Assembly: GCF_001659605.2 (NCBI RefSeq)
Contig: NC_035162.2
Span: 4,855,248-4,919,247, forward strand
Direction of reading: 5' to 3'
DNA length: 64,000 nt
From: Manihot esculenta
Lineage: Eukaryota; Streptophyta; Magnoliopsida; Malpighiales; Euphorbiaceae
In this document: in pieces, positions 48,261 to 60,600 of the stretch
Layout of the letters: each line of letters opens with the position of its first letter
Numbering within the stretch: the first letter of the stretch is position 1
Translations under genes and position numbers: made by a program
The notes under the pieces: model-generated
Database searches by the model: none
What the model was told of the DNA's origin: nothing
Seen by the model: the letters and a program-made list of their open reading frames with translations, nothing else

Positions 48261-48399
48261 TAGATATTCGTCTCCATTTTCTTTACTTTTGCTACTTTTG
48301 CTATTCTTGTTGCATCTGTTTGCTATTTTTAGAGTCTCTCTCGCTTTTCTCTTCTTTTTTTCAATTTTTCAAGTATCATGTACGCACCTCTATTCCAAT

Positions 48400-48885
48400 G
48401 GCTCCTCTATCATTCCCTCGAGTTGAAAAGATTGTTTCTAGGGTAACCCCACCTCTTTTCGAGAAACTTTCCATCGATCCTTCCTTTCCACGAAGACTTA
48501 CTACATTTGAGCTCCGAATCTAATGAACGGATTGTTCTGTTTTCCTTGCCTCCTCCCCCTGATATGATGGACGCCCAGGCTGAGAGGAGGCTCGTTTTTT
48601 ATTTGAAACAAATTGATTACGGCCTCTCTTTCCCCTTTTCTGAGTTTGTCCATTCTATCTTTAGTTTTTACCAGGTCAGTCCTTAGATGTTGGCCCCGAA
48701 CTCTATTTTGTTCATTAGTGCTTTTGAGGCGGCATGCCGAGATTGAGATTTTGCTCTTTCTTTGAACTTGTTTAGGGCCTTTTTAAAGATTTTAAAGGCT
48801 AATATTGGGTTCCTAAGTTTCTATGGCAGAAACGGCCTAGCTATTTTTACTTGCCATAAGTACTCTATAAAACATTAGGTAGATA
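48400..48885 (+). pseudogene. antisense ORF remnant of element C, plant gypsy-type transposon domain
   Basis: From the ATG at 48400 it reads MAPLSFPRVEKIVSRVTPP. After a frame change near 48515 it continues LPPPPDMMDAQAERRLVFYL, DYGLSFPFSEFVHSIFSFYQ, LAPNSILFISAFEAACRD and FYGRNGLAIF, with stops at about 48684 and 48748. The GL.FP...F...F.FY...P..L.PN pattern resembles the 'putative gypsy type transposon' domain found in antisense ORFs of Tat-lineage elements. Downstream coding is lost at the junction with the A-family LTR fragment. The function of the intact protein is unknown. Confidence 0.6.
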
Positions 48886-48887
48886 GT

Positions 48888-50614
48888 TTTCATCTTGTTT
48901 TGAAGTTTTTGAGCTAAAGATCAAGTTTTTGAAGTTTGGGGACCCCCGGAGCTCGATTTCCCCTAATCTCCAAGTTTGGATCACCCCCTCTCGATCTTCA
49001 AGAGGTAAGTGTCGATCCATGCTTTTTATGATATTTTAAGTAAGTTTTAAGAAGGGGTTAAGGGTTTTGATGCATGTCTAGGTTAGTTGTAAAATGTTAG
49101 GGTTTATGTTAGTTAAATGATAAATGTATGCTTAATGTGATGTTTGTTGGGGTATAGGCTAGTTTTATGTCCCTATGTGCTTGAATAAGTGTTTATGCAT
49201 GTTTTAGTATAGTTGGTTGCATGTTGGGAAGTTGGGATGGCTGAATGTGGGATGGCAGAATCGGGTTCTGCCACTCAGAAAGATCCAGGTTCGGCCGCCG
49301 AACCTGCCAGGGAAGGCAGTTTAGGCCGCCTAAACTCGCTCCCGAAAGTTTGGACTTTTGGCTCTGGAGGGGAGTTTCAACCGCCGAACCTTGCCCCCAA
49401 AAGTGCATGACTTTCAGCTCTGAAGGGACTTTCGGCCGCTGAACCTGCCGCCGAAAGTGCCCTGTTCAGCCTTCCTTTGCATGTTTTCTATGAATGTTTT
49501 ATGATGTTTTTTGGGGGGGGTTTTGGGGAGATGTTTAGAGTCATGTTAGAGTTTGTTTGGTCCCTCATTTGAGTCCACCTATGTAGGATCGGACCCGAGG
49601 AACCAAGGAGGCCAGTAGAGTTAGCTGTTTCAGAGTCAGCCAAAGGTGAGTAGAACATAACTCCTTTTATTTTTCAAAGCAATGAAATCATTTTAGCATG
49701 ATCCATGCATCACGAATGCCATGATATGTATTAGGCTGTTTTGCATTAGAATTCACGAATATGATGCATTGCATAATATGTTGTTGATGTGGATGGATAT
49801 TGGATGACCCACTAGCCCTTGATATGATATGTTATGGTACGGTATGGAAGTTCAGTGAGGCCCATTCTACGCCCCTGGCACGATGTAAGAGAAAGACCAG
49901 TGAGACCCATTCTACGCCCCTGGCATATTGGATATGTTATGTTATGTCATGTTAAGAGAAAGACCAGTGAGGCCCATTCTACGCTCCTGGCACAATTGGA
50001 TATGTAGTGGCGACAAATCTATCCTTGATGTGGATTATTTGTGATGTGATGCATTTCATGAAAACACAAAATTATTAAACTGTTTTTATTGTTCTGCTCA
50101 CTAGGTTTTAGTAGCTCACCCCTTTCCCCTAACCCCCAGGTTTGCAGGTTCAGGATAGACCGGGAAGTCGTCAAGGGTAATGGCTACGGTTATGTGTATG
50201 TAATAGATTAGTAGTGGACATGAAGTGATATGTAATGTAATGTAAGGTCTTGTATAGTGATGTATTGAGGATTAGCATTGTGCTTGACCCTATTGTTAAA
50301 TTGTAATCCCTTTTTGTACATGATCTTATGTTAATGTTATGATGAGTTATGTTGAACCAGGCTTGGCATATGATATGTTGCCCCACTAGAGCATTTGATG
50401 AGGGCTCTAGTATGGGGTTTTATGTTTATAGTTATAGTGCATGCACAGGTCAAGCTTGGTGAATGAAAAAGTTTAAATTTTTTATGTAAATGTGTGATCA
50501 TGTATGGGATTTATCAGGTATGACAGGTTGTATGTTAGGCTTGCTACGGGTCCCGGCGATCTTATATCGATATGGATCCTAGCGCTGGTAGCGGTCCGGT
50601 TTCGGGTCGTTATA
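48888..50614 (+). mobile_element. 5'-truncated A-family LTR fragment inside element C
   Basis: From about 48888 (TTGTTTTGAAG...) the sequence follows A-family LTRs through the leader, the TTCGGCCGCCGAA cluster (49290-49450), the hairpin array (49852-49991) and a terminal TTCGGGTCGTTATA. The first roughly 450 bp, including the TATA box, are missing. The right border with C protease sequence is at 50614/50615. It is more diverged than the copies in element A. Confidence 0.85.
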
Positions 50615-50766
50615 GCCTATGCCTTTCACCGGTGCCTGGTCTTTCACCATGTTCTCATCAGCTATCTTCATGGCTTTAAACACTCAGTATGACAAAAGAT
50701 TCACTTTGCTTCCATCATCGACCAAGATCTTCTGGACTATAAAATTGTGAATGATGGCCTCTACCA
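50615..50766 (-). pseudogene. retroviral-type aspartic protease remnant of element C
   Basis: The minus strand reads VEAIIHNFIVQKILVDDGSK followed by VNLLSY, a stop, and FKAMKIADENMVKDQAPVKG. ILVDDGS corresponds to the D-[ST]-G active-site region of LTR-retrotransposon proteases. It is cut off by the LTR fragment at 50615. Confidence 0.6.
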
Positions 50767-52610
50767 CTAGGCATCATCATGGGGCATTCTAACCCCTTCC
50801 CCGTCAGCGACTGAAAAGCTCACTACTCTTGGGATGTGCTCAGCGACTTGCATGACTTCTACTTCTTTTAACTTGCCACCTCTTCTTCTCTTTCTGTTAG
50901 CCTGGAGGGGTTGCTCTATCTCTTTCCTCACTATCATGTTTATGGTCTCGCTAGATCCATCATTCACAAGTCTCGCCACCCTTTTCCTGACGGGTTCCCT
51001 TCTCTCCTCCGGCCTATTTTCGAGCGCTGCCTTTTTCTTCACAAAGATTTTCAAATGGCCCCACTTGATCAGTTTTCCTATTTCATTTCTCAACTGGTAA
51101 CAGTTATTCATACTGTGACCATTAGTCTTGTGAAACTGATAATACTGGTTGGGGTCTCTGGTCCTGAGATCCGATTGCAAAGGTTGTCGCCATGTGATTA
51201 GGTTCTTGTCTTGCATGGTAACCAACACTTCTACCATGGAGACATTCAAAGGGGTGATCTCTCGATGGGGAAGGGGCTTGGGTCGGCGGTCGGCTTCCCT
51301 ATCATATCGGTATCTGTTCAGAGCCCCAGCGCTTCGGTCAGGCCTCCGGTCTACCTGTTTCCTTCTTCGATCCTCCAGTGGACCTCTAGTCTAGTCCTTC
51401 TCTAGGGACTCTTTAGTGAATTGACTGGTCATGAGGGCATCATCCTGTCTGATGTATTTCTCCGCTCCCTGCATCAGTTTGCCTAATGTGGTCGGTGGCT
51501 TTCTGCTTAGGAACCCAAAGAACTTTGTTGAGGTAGTCCCCTTCTACATTGCCTCTACTGCTCTAGGTTCATCCAAGTTAGGAATATGGAGAGCTTCTGC
51601 GTTAGAACGGGCAACATACTATCGCAAGGTTTCATCTTTCTTCTGCCTGACTGTCTCTAGATAACTAGTTTTTCTCTGAGCCGGGACGCTGACTATGAAT
51701 CTTCCCATAAATGAACTAGCTAGGTTATAAAAGGTCCTGATGCTTTTCGCTTCTAGGTTATTAAACCAGGTCAGGGCGACACTGGTAAGAGTGGTAGGGA
51801 ATACTTTACAAAGCAAGGCATCAGAATGAGTTTGTAGCTCCATTAAGGTTTTATAGTTGATCACATGGTCCCTGGTTGCTCGTGCCGTTATATGCTCCCA
51901 TAGTTGGCATTTGGAACTTTTTAGGGATAGTTTCTTCCTAGATGCAGGATACAAATGGGAAGGTTTTTTCTTAAGCTCGTGTGAGCTCCTGTTTGGTTTT
52001 TTAGCTCTACTAACAATTCTCCTTTCAGCTTCTCCAGCTTCTCAGCTACTTCCTCATCTTTCATGCTGGTTTTTCCACTAGTCATAGGAGCTTTCGAACT
52101 AGTGCCCTCTTTCTCACTTTCTACTTCGTATCTCTCCGGCACGTCAGTATCCTCTTCTATCAAGCTTCTCACTAGCGGCTCTTGGATTTAGCTGGAGGCT
52201 CCCTGGCAGATTCACCTTCTTTCCTTTTTTGGGTTAAGTGTATTGTGGTAGTTTGGTCATGGTTTTTGGTTTCTAAGACAAAGGTTGGTGTAGGTATTTG
52301 GCTGAGGGTCGTGATGGGTGTTGGACTTATGGTCATGGGTGGGGTGAGACCCCTTTGTTGCATTATTTGATTCATCCACATCATCATTTGTTGCAGTTGC
52401 ATGGACATTGCTTGCAAGTTTTGGTTCAATATGTGTGTTTGTGGTATGATATTTGTTGGAGTAGGATTGCTGGTGGAAGGTGTATTTGGCAATATTTGAA
52501 TGGGGGAAATGGGAACAGTGTCATGAGAAAGCTTTGAGAATTTGGTGTTTCAGGAGTTAGATTTTTGTTTCCAACGGGTGTCAATGTGTTGTTTTATTGG
52601 TTAGTCATGA
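50767..52610 (-). pseudogene. gag: gag of element C, multiply broken
   Basis: Three or more minus-strand blocks appear in order. An N-terminal Asn/Pro/Thr/Gln-rich part (52492-52172) is followed by a Glu/Lys-rich part (52172-51921). The gag capsid-like core (51954-51400) contains VFPTTLTSVALTWFNNLEAK and IRTFYNLASSFMGRFI. A zinc-knuckle-like region near 51120 reads YYQFHKTNGHSMNNCYQLRN. Frame changes and stops separate the blocks. The order fixes the direction of element C. Confidence 0.75.
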
Positions 52611-52693
52611 TGGATCTCAGTTGGTTTTCATTTGAAAAACTTCGATTGATTGGATAATCTTTCTCCATTTTCCACAGACGACCCTAAGTGATA

Positions 52694-53308
52694 TGTCTGA
52701 GACCCGACGAGAGAAAGAGATGGAGACACGTCAAATGGTTTGATTCATGGAAAAGTTAATGGCTTTGATCGGGTTGAATGGGAATTAATAGGGCTTGCCC
52801 TTCTACTTCATGGAGGTTGAGGTTGCTTGGAGTGATTCAGAGTTTCTGAAATCTAGGATAGTTAAAATTCGTCCCTTAACGTAATCGGTCTAGGAATATT
52901 AATATTTTGACCGTATCAAGATGTTCTGACTAGTTGTCCTATCAGATATGATGATAGCGTGCCGTAGTAGAAGTGTCAGGCGACTCATTAATGGAGGGCA
53001 GTCGGCTAATAAATGTTGAGTCACTTCATCTATACCCTGTCCATCACGCGTGTCTTTTCTATTAACCTTACTGCACACGCAAATATGACCCTAAAGGATC
53101 TGTGTATTTTAATGAGGTCAGTCTTCTTATTCCGAGTATTGGTGAGGTCAGTTTGTATATTTCGAGTATTAATAAGGTCGGTGGTATAGAAGTCTGATCT
53201 TACATACTATGTTGGTCAGGCCTTTTGCTTCCTGAGTGTTTTGATACGGAAACTCTTCTCATTCTTTTGTACATACAATATCAGTAGTCCACCATTATTA
53301 TATTATCA
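52694..53308 (-). repeat. 5' LTR of element C (right copy)
   Basis: On the minus strand it begins TGATAATATAATAATGG and ends TCGGGTCTCAGACA, that is TG...CA. Sequence identity with the left copy is low, consistent with great age. Confidence 0.75.
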
Positions 53309-53497
53309 ATATGTATATCGCAGCCAAAAGAAACAGACATATTTTCTCCGACTTGCTGTCGAAGGTAGGCAACACAAGTTTCATGGAGACATGATTAGCC
53401 CACTTGGACCTAGACATAAATAGATGTCTTAAAATTTTATCATTAAAATATGTTAATTACCCATCACGAAACTTCATATTTCATTCCAAATTTTTCA

Positions 53498-53561
53498 TAA
53501 CTATATATTAATAATTTAATAGTTTACATTAACTATATATTAATAATTTAATAGTTTACAT
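53498..53561. repeat. perfect 32-bp tandem duplication
   Basis: The unit beginning TAACTATATATTAATAATTT occurs twice in immediate succession without differences. Confidence 0.9.
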
Positions 53562-53564
53562 CAT

Positions 53565-54240
53565 GATAAAAGAAAGGACAAAAGCTTAAAATTCCTATCT
53601 ATGATATCCAACAACAGATCTTGGGCGCAATTTTTGAGCTCCTAAAAAACCAGAAAATATATTTTATCCACTAGCTTATTTTTTACAGTCATGACTATAA
53701 ATAGATCAAAATTTCATTGGTTATAGTTTCTGAAAATGGAGTTTTACTAGAAAGTGGTCCTTGCCATAATACTCCCTAAAAAAGAAAAGGGTATCCTAAG
53801 GAAAATGGATTAGGGATTACTAGATTAATTATTAAAAAAAAAATGAGACAAAGGAGATAACCAGGATTGGTTTTGGTTTTCCATACAGAGAGTTCAAAAT
53901 GGAATATGAATTTAATATATCCTTAGTGGGGAAGGGCTTTGTTTGTTTCAAGAATGTCAGGGTGAATTTTTCTATTGCATTCCTTAAAAAAGACAACATC
54001 GTACTTTAAAGTAATAATTAATACCATAAATGACTAAAGTAGCAAAACTTCATCCTTGGAACTAAACCCTAAGTCTCAAATTGTCGATTCTTCCCTTTAT
54101 ATGACCTGAAAACTTTACATCTTCTGAACCCAACTTCCACTTCATCCCGTCAAACAAGTCTTCTTTCAGGAACTTGCACTGCAATTTCTCTACTTTTTTT
54201 CACCGCTTATCCCCTTGACTTCCCCTTTTACGCTTTTTTT
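53565..54240. other. upstream region of the RADIALIS-like gene
   Basis: No coding sequence seen. It becomes pyrimidine-rich near 54170-54250, as is common in plant leaders. Confidence 0.45.
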
Positions 54241-54290
54241 TTTCCTTTTCAGAAACCTGATCTAACAGTGTATCTCTGTGCCGGAGAAAC

Positions 54291-54675
54291 ATGGCGTCTA
54301 ATGCTTCTGTCCAAAGCCAGAACTCAAATTGGACATTAGAGCAGCACAAGCTGTTTGAAGATGCTCTTGCAATATACGATAAGGACACACCTGATCGTTG
54401 GAGTAATATTGCAAAGGCTGTTGGAAGAACAACTGAGGAGGAAGTGAAGTTACAGTTTGAGATCCTTGTAAGTGATATCAGCGACATTGAATCAGACAAA
54501 GTCCCACTTCCTAATTACGAGGATGAAGGGATAATCAGAGAAGAGACCACGACAATAAACAATGAACAGAAGATCAGGTAATGTATATTTCCCCTCTTTT
54601 CATTAAGTTTCTGTAATAATTTTCATTATTGCTAACTTTGAGACTTCCTCTTGCAGAGGAATACTGCAGAACTAA
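54291..54675 (+). CDS. RADIALIS-like single-SANT/MYB protein
   Basis: Exons 54291-54577 and 54657-54675 encode 101 residues. A single SANT domain covers nearly all of the N-terminal half: [20 protein letters not shown], then [18 protein letters not shown]. Its three regularly spaced aromatic residues (W, W and a third replaced by the VGR..EEV turn) are typical of RAD/RL proteins. These small plant proteins lack an activation domain and usually antagonise larger DIV-type MYBs by competing for partners. The acidic tail and a short second exon ending GILQN are as in many RL genes. Splicing at AG/GTAATG changes the end only slightly from the unspliced stop at 54579. Confidence 0.9.
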
Positions 54676-54689
54676 GGATGAAGAAGCTC

Positions 54690-56240
54690 TAAATGAAAAA
54701 TGAAAGAAAGCTGAAGAGAGAGTCATCTTTATTTTACCGGAAAAATTAGATTTAGAATCTGTCAGTTTCCCAAATTTTTTTTTTTCAATTTTCTTTTGAA
54801 TCCCATAAATTCTCATCCTATGCGTGCATCAAGGAAGATAAATCAAAGTTTCTTTAATTTATTGCATTAACTCTCTTTACTAGCTTTCTCTTTCTTTGTT
54901 TGTTTATTTTTTGCATTATTTGTCTCAAAAAATAAAATTAAACATATTCAATGAAATCTTAAAGAAAGCAACTAAAAAAAAATAATAATAAAATGAAATG
55001 GAGTCTAAATAATTCCAAATAGATCTGGTCATGATCCTATTTTAGGGCAAAAAATAATGGGATTGATTAAAGCATAATCTGTTATTTAGTTTTAGTTTGA
55101 CTGATTTTTATTACATTTAACAGTCAATTTCCTTTTCTTAAGAAAAAAATATTAAATTGATTAATTTTCATCCGATTTCAATTAATTAAAATTTAGTTAG
55201 CTTTTATTTCAGATTAAATAGCTCTATCCTGAACTGGAATATCGCCAATATAAAAAAAGAAATAAAAAGGAATCTCTTAAAATACACTTGGCCCATTTTT
55301 AATTGATTTTTTTGACTTTTCTATATTTGAAAAATAAAATAATTTAAAATTTTTAATATAAGAAATTTTAATTTCACTCCATAATAATAGATTTTTAATC
55401 ATATTTCCATCAAAAACCACTTTAAATAAGATGGTTGTAGCGAAAATTAAACTATCTAAATATTAACTTAATTTATACTAATAATATTTAAATTCGTTCT
55501 GGATTCGATTAAAAATTAATCTAAACTATTTAAATTTATTTTAAATTTAATTATTATTATTGGTATAAAATCTAAATTCCTTTAATTTTATATATTTTAA
55601 TTAATAATTTATATAAAAAATATTTTCATTAATAATTCTCATTTAAAAATTTAATATTTTTAAAAAATATTTAAATTTTAATTTTTAAATAAAAATATAT
55701 AAAAAATTTATAAATATTATTATAAAATATATTTTTTATATTAAATTAATTATTTATATAAACAAATTTGAGTAATAAATATTTTATATATAAAATTCAA
55801 ACCCAATTTCAATCTGCAATGAATATTATTTTTTAAATTTCAATACTAATTATCTAAATTTATTTATATTTAATTTTAGTGCTATTATCAAATTAGACTT
55901 ATTTGCTGCAAATACAAATTCACTATAGTTTTTTACAACTTTTTTTGAAAATGATTAAATCATGAAATTATGCAAAAAAAGAAATTTTGAATTAATAATT
56001 TTAAATAAATTATCCATAATTCTGATAAAATTAATAAAATCTCATGCATAGATTTTAGTTATTATTATTAATATTAAATTTAGATAAATTACTTATACCA
56101 ACGAAGCATAGTTCCAAATTATAGAGATGTTGGACAAAAAAGAAAAAAAAAAAGACTTTGAAATTATAAAAAGCATCATTTTATTTCAGAATTTATCAAA
56201 CTCAATCTCACTGCTCCCTATGGTATTTATTGGAAAGAAC
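54690..56240. other. AT-rich spacer
   Basis: Includes the probable 3' UTR of the RADIALIS-like gene up to about 54830. Beyond that it is gene-free A/T-rich DNA. Confidence 0.5.
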
Positions 56241-56284
56241 TAAATAATGAGTTGGTGGCTGAATTGGCATTGGGCAGTGGCAAG

Positions 56285-56560
56285 CTATACCCGCGGTTCC
56301 TCTTGGTTGGCTGGCTGCTCCTCCTCGTTCTGGGCTGCATTCTTTTTCTTTGCATCTCTTACTTTCTTACCCTGGTACAGTGACCACATACAAATTCCAA
56401 TAATAAAGACCACCATGATCGTGAACACAATAGCTAGCGTAAGTATACCCATCCTCAACCTTCGGCCTTTAACTGAAAAAAAAAAAAACTTATTAAGAAA
56501 ATTACTAAGAAAATGAAAGAGAGCAGTGCGAGAAAGCTTACATGATTTGCGAAGAAGCAT
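56285..56560 (-). CDS. 68-aa single-pass membrane protein, unknown function
   Basis: Exon 1 (56560-56542) and exon 2 (56472-56285) join as MLLRKS/FKGRRLR, followed by a hydrophobic helix MGILTLAIVFTIMVVFIIGI. Next come CMWSLYQGKKVRDAKKKNAA and an acidic Gln/Glu-rich tail ending NQEEPRV. The positive residues on both sides and the single helix suggest a tail-exposed small membrane protein. A TATAAA box at 56619-56624 leaves a leader of about 30 nt to this ATG. That favours it over a longer open frame starting at 56686, which would include the TATA box. The family is not recognised. Confidence 0.6.
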   Translation of the reverse strand: MLLRKSCKLSRTALFHFLSNFLNKFFFFSVKGRRLRMGILTLAIVFTIMVVFIIGICMWSLYQGKKVRDAKKKNAAQNEEEQPANQEEPRV

Positions 56561-56618
56561 AAGAATGTTGTATCTCTCTTTAGTGGGTGTTGCAAAAGAC
56601 AGAGGTGATACCCATAAA

Positions 56619-56624
56619 TTTATA
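56619..56624 (-). promoter_or_regulatory. TATA box of the 68-aa protein gene
   Basis: TATAAA on the minus strand, within TATAAATTTATGGG, about 60 bp upstream of the chosen ATG. Confidence 0.5.
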
Positions 56625-56699
56625 GTATGCAGGAATTTATTGAGGAAAATAAAAAGAGAAAAGCCAAGATTAATGGAGGCATGCATGCGACATTGAATT

Positions 56700-57655
56700 A
56701 CTTGAATGAAAAGGATTTGCTGATTCTTTGTCTCAACAATTTCCTACTCAGTAGTTATTGCTTCCTATCAATAATTAATTAATTGATGGATTTTTACTCA
56801 TGCTCATAATATATATTCTTTACATTTAAAATTTGAAAATTACTCATGCTCAGTAGTATAATAATATATATATATTACATAGAAAAGGGAAACCAGAAGT
56901 TGTTGGACGAGGTTAGCGTGCTGCCCATTCTGCCAAGGAATCATGCCAAAGAGGTTCAATCTTTTTTTATTAATTTATTTATTTTACATTACCATCTCAG
57001 CAGAATTTAATAATTGAAAATTAAAATACAGGGAGCTGCTGTTGGAGCAAACAAGTAAAAGAATTTATTCTTCTTCTTATACACACACACACTACCAACA
57101 GCCAGCAGCATCCTGATTCAAGAGAGGGTCAACTCCATTTAGCAAAGCCGATTAGCTTCTCTATAAAAGAATTCAATAAGGTGTTATTTCAAAATATAAA
57201 TACAAAAATAATTTTAAATAATCTAATGTATTCCCAATAAAATGATTGGTTTATAAACTAAAATTAAACCATTTTTTTTTTTTTTTGGAAAATGAAGTTT
57301 GAATTATGTTCATAAAACCTATAGAAATTAAATTTTTAAATAAATTCCCAAAAAGAAATATTATATATAGATATACACTTTCAACTACTATTATTTTTAT
57401 TACTATAATATAATTTTTGTATAACGTAATTACTTAATAAAATGAATATCATTGTATAGAAATTTGAGATAATTAAAATACAAAAATTTATAAAATTTAA
57501 ACTATTTTTTAAAACAAATTAATCCTAGCTACTTTATTTAAAACAAAGCGACTACAAAGCCACCTCCACGAATACAGAAGCTTGGTTAACAAGGAAGCAC
57601 ATGATCAAGCTCTTTCAGAACAATCGCAAGGCAGATACTTATGATTAAGGCCTAA
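56700..57655. other. spacer between two minus-strand genes
   Basis: AT-rich, with an ATATATAT run near 56865 and (AC)n near 57082. The right end likely holds the 3' UTR of the SDR gene. Nothing else is recognised. Confidence 0.5.
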
Positions 57656-57663
57656 ACAGGAGA

Positions 57664-60600
57664 TTATCGGCTACGCTGTAATATACTGTACACATCAAGA
57701 ATGCCAGGAGGGAAAGCTGGATCTGTTGCAGCTCTAACAGCAACCTTTGCAACTGAACTAACATGGACTGGAGGTATAAAGAGAGGGCCAATGAGTGGGA
57801 TTCGGGTCAGTAGCTTCGCATGTTGGAGTACCTGCAAAAACCATAATAACCATAACCACCCCTGAGGCCAAAACACTACACCACTACACACACATCTTAC
57901 CATCTCAAGTGGAGCCCCTACTATACTTAAAGGCAACTTCACATTTCCAACTCGGCGCGTCCCATGTACGAATCCAGGCCTAAGAAAAACACCTGTCATC
58001 CAAAAATTGAAGGAAATCATCCCTCTTCAATATTATGATTCTCCGAATTCTTTGTCGAAATCAGTTAAGAGAAAAAGATCCTAGGACAGCGGGGATGGCA
58101 AGTTATTACAGTAGTCTCAGAAACTGAGATGACTTAAAAAGTTGAACACAACTATCTCAAGAAGAACAAACATACAAGTCATAATGACACAATATGTTTG
58201 AGAAACTGAAAGATTCAGAACAGCATAAAGTAGTTAAAATTTCTGTATGGCACTACTAATGCACGGCAAAATGATGAACACAGAAACTGGATCAAAGCAT
58301 TACCATGATGCCATATAATATATACTAAAAATTGAAAAAAAAAAACAAAAAAGAGAAAAAGATACAAGATAGCGAGGAACTAGACCTCCACGTGGAAAGT
58401 TTTTCATTAGTTCAGCTTCAGTTGATCTCTGCATCAAAGTGGATGGAGAAATTTTAATAGAGGTTAGCAAACAGAATCATATAGTTGAGCATTATGATAT
58501 GGTATCAATAACTAGTGCATTAACAACGCTACTATTAATTGACCTGATTGTTCCCATCAGGAATTGAACAACGATAGAAATAAGACTAAATAGTAAATGA
58601 ACATCATGAGCTAGAAGATACCTTTCCTTCATAATATCCTCGTAGTAGATAATTTATCAAACCAAAATCTGCAGCAGATATATAGATAAATCTTTTTACA
58701 CCTGAAACCACCCATACAGAGGGGGAAGTAAGGAAATAAAGAAAATAACTATAGATGTGAAAAACTGGACATATCAGAAAAATGTGTACAACACCATTAA
58801 GTTCCATCAGATAATGACAAAACTCAGTTTTTGAGCAAACACGATTCCTCTTTAGTTAGTAAAATGGAAATAGTTTTCAGAACGTCTGGAAGCCACTCAA
58901 GATGGTGCATAATCATTCCAATCAATCAGTTAACTCAGAATTCTAAACAGTAATGAAAAGAAATTTTTAAATGTGGGCCTTAAGAGGAAGGAAAACTTAG
59001 AAAGAATGGTGTGAGAGCGTAAGCAGAAATTGCCAAATATGTTACAAGATAGTTCTGTGATAAAGCCCAAGCATGGTTTCAATCTTGAATAACTGGGCAT
59101 GACTAGAGAAGGACAGAAAGGCACACTGGGGAGAGAATAATACCATACCTTGCTCTGAGGCAGCTTTAATAGCATTTATATTTGCAGATCCATTAATTTT
59201 GTACATATAAGAGTTTGAGCCAAAACCGCCAACACATGAGATCTAAAAAGTTCAACTTAAATAAGATTAAGCAGCTTATACTTTTTGTCAAAAATAGGAA
59301 GAAATATATTAAATGTACCACCTAATAAAACCAACTGTATAATAATAAACTATGCAGGAACTGAAATGACTAGAACATGTAAAACTAAATATTTCCTTCA
59401 TAAATCATGCACAGTTTTTCCCTCTTCAACATGGGAGTGTCCAAAATGATAATCACCAAATAAAACATACTCCATAATTTTGCTCACATAAATCACTGCA
59501 ACCTATTAACTGGCTAAAGCATGCAAAATAAAATGTGTCATGTGTAAAAGCTATGAGTTATTTTAGTAACATGCCATGTTATGCTTGATAAAAAAAATGG
59601 AAGCACAGCATCCATACCAATGTGATTGGAATTTGGAAAGCATAAACAAGGCACTGTCTGATGAATATATCTATAACCTTAACTTTTCTCCTTAGTTCAT
59701 GTTCAGATCACACTATCTAAAAGCAAGATTGCTAATAAAAAAGATCTTATACCACAGAGGTTACTCCATTTAGTGCATGCTTTAAGGAATCGGGTGAAAG
59801 CAAATCTCCTGCAGATGGATAAAGCAAAAAAGCATTACACTTCATATTGAGAAAGTAGGATGTGTATTGTAAATTAGAACTCATGGAGAACCTCGATGCC
59901 AGACTATGCTGTCAGCCCAAGAATCATGTAGAGATGATCTACCAGACCTAATAAATATTTATATAAAGAAAAGAATAAATAAGAAAATAGCAGACAGAAA
60001 ATACTTTGGAGACATCACTTAGATAACTATAGTATTTTTATTTCTAGTCAATCTTTTTCTTTAATCTTTTTTGATCCATATCTTTTTCTTTAATCTAACT
60101 GTTCTTCAATCTTCACAACCCAAATTTCATGGAGAGCTAAAATTGCTAAGATCTGTTACATCAAATTTTTGTTGACAACAAATAAAGAAACAATACCTAC
60201 TAAGACTGGATACAGTCAAACCATGGCCTAAAGCTTCTCTGCATACATGTGAACCAACAAATCCATTTCCTCCCAAAACAAGTAGCTGAAACAAGGGCAT
60301 AATTTTATCAGCAACAAGCTGATGTCAAGTGTATGTGGCATCCCTTTATCAGCAATTTAACATTGCAACATACCTTCTCCATTGGAGGAGTTTTTACTGT
60401 CTCCACTTCCTGAACTTTTGGTGCACCATCAACCTTATCAGAACTTATAGACAATGATCTCCCATTTTTCAACACAACCAGTGAACTGTTTTGGCATAAC
60501 CAAAACAGTTACAAAGAAATAAAAAATAAATATGTTATATGACAGCAAATCAAGGTGAATAAGTTTTATCATTTCAGTAGACTAGAAAATATCCTTTCTG

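Larger units (their letters stand above)
47427..53308 (-). mobile_element. element C: old, degenerate Ty3/gypsy (Tat-like) retrotransposon, minus strand
   Basis: Two diverged direct repeats of about 610 bp bound it: about 47427-48034 and 52694-53308. They share TAGTTAAAAT..., TTGACCGTATCAAGA and ATTATTATATTATC. On the minus strand the right copy is the 5' LTR, followed by gag (52610-50770) and a protease remnant (50760-50615). A minus-strand purine-rich tract (48035-48060) abuts the 3' LTR. Reverse transcriptase, RNase H and integrase are absent; a fragment of an A-family LTR occupies that place. A sense-opposed ORF remnant lies before the 3' LTR, a layout known in the Tat lineage. Many stops mark it as ancient. 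Confidence 0.8.

Noticed and set aside
50834..51405. Plus-strand open frames over the element C gag
   Set aside because: The minus strand carries the recognisable gag sequence; the plus-strand frames are shadows.
56561..56686. Longer N-terminus for the 68-residue membrane protein
   Set aside because: It would start upstream of, and read through, a well-placed TATA box; the shorter start fits a normal leader.
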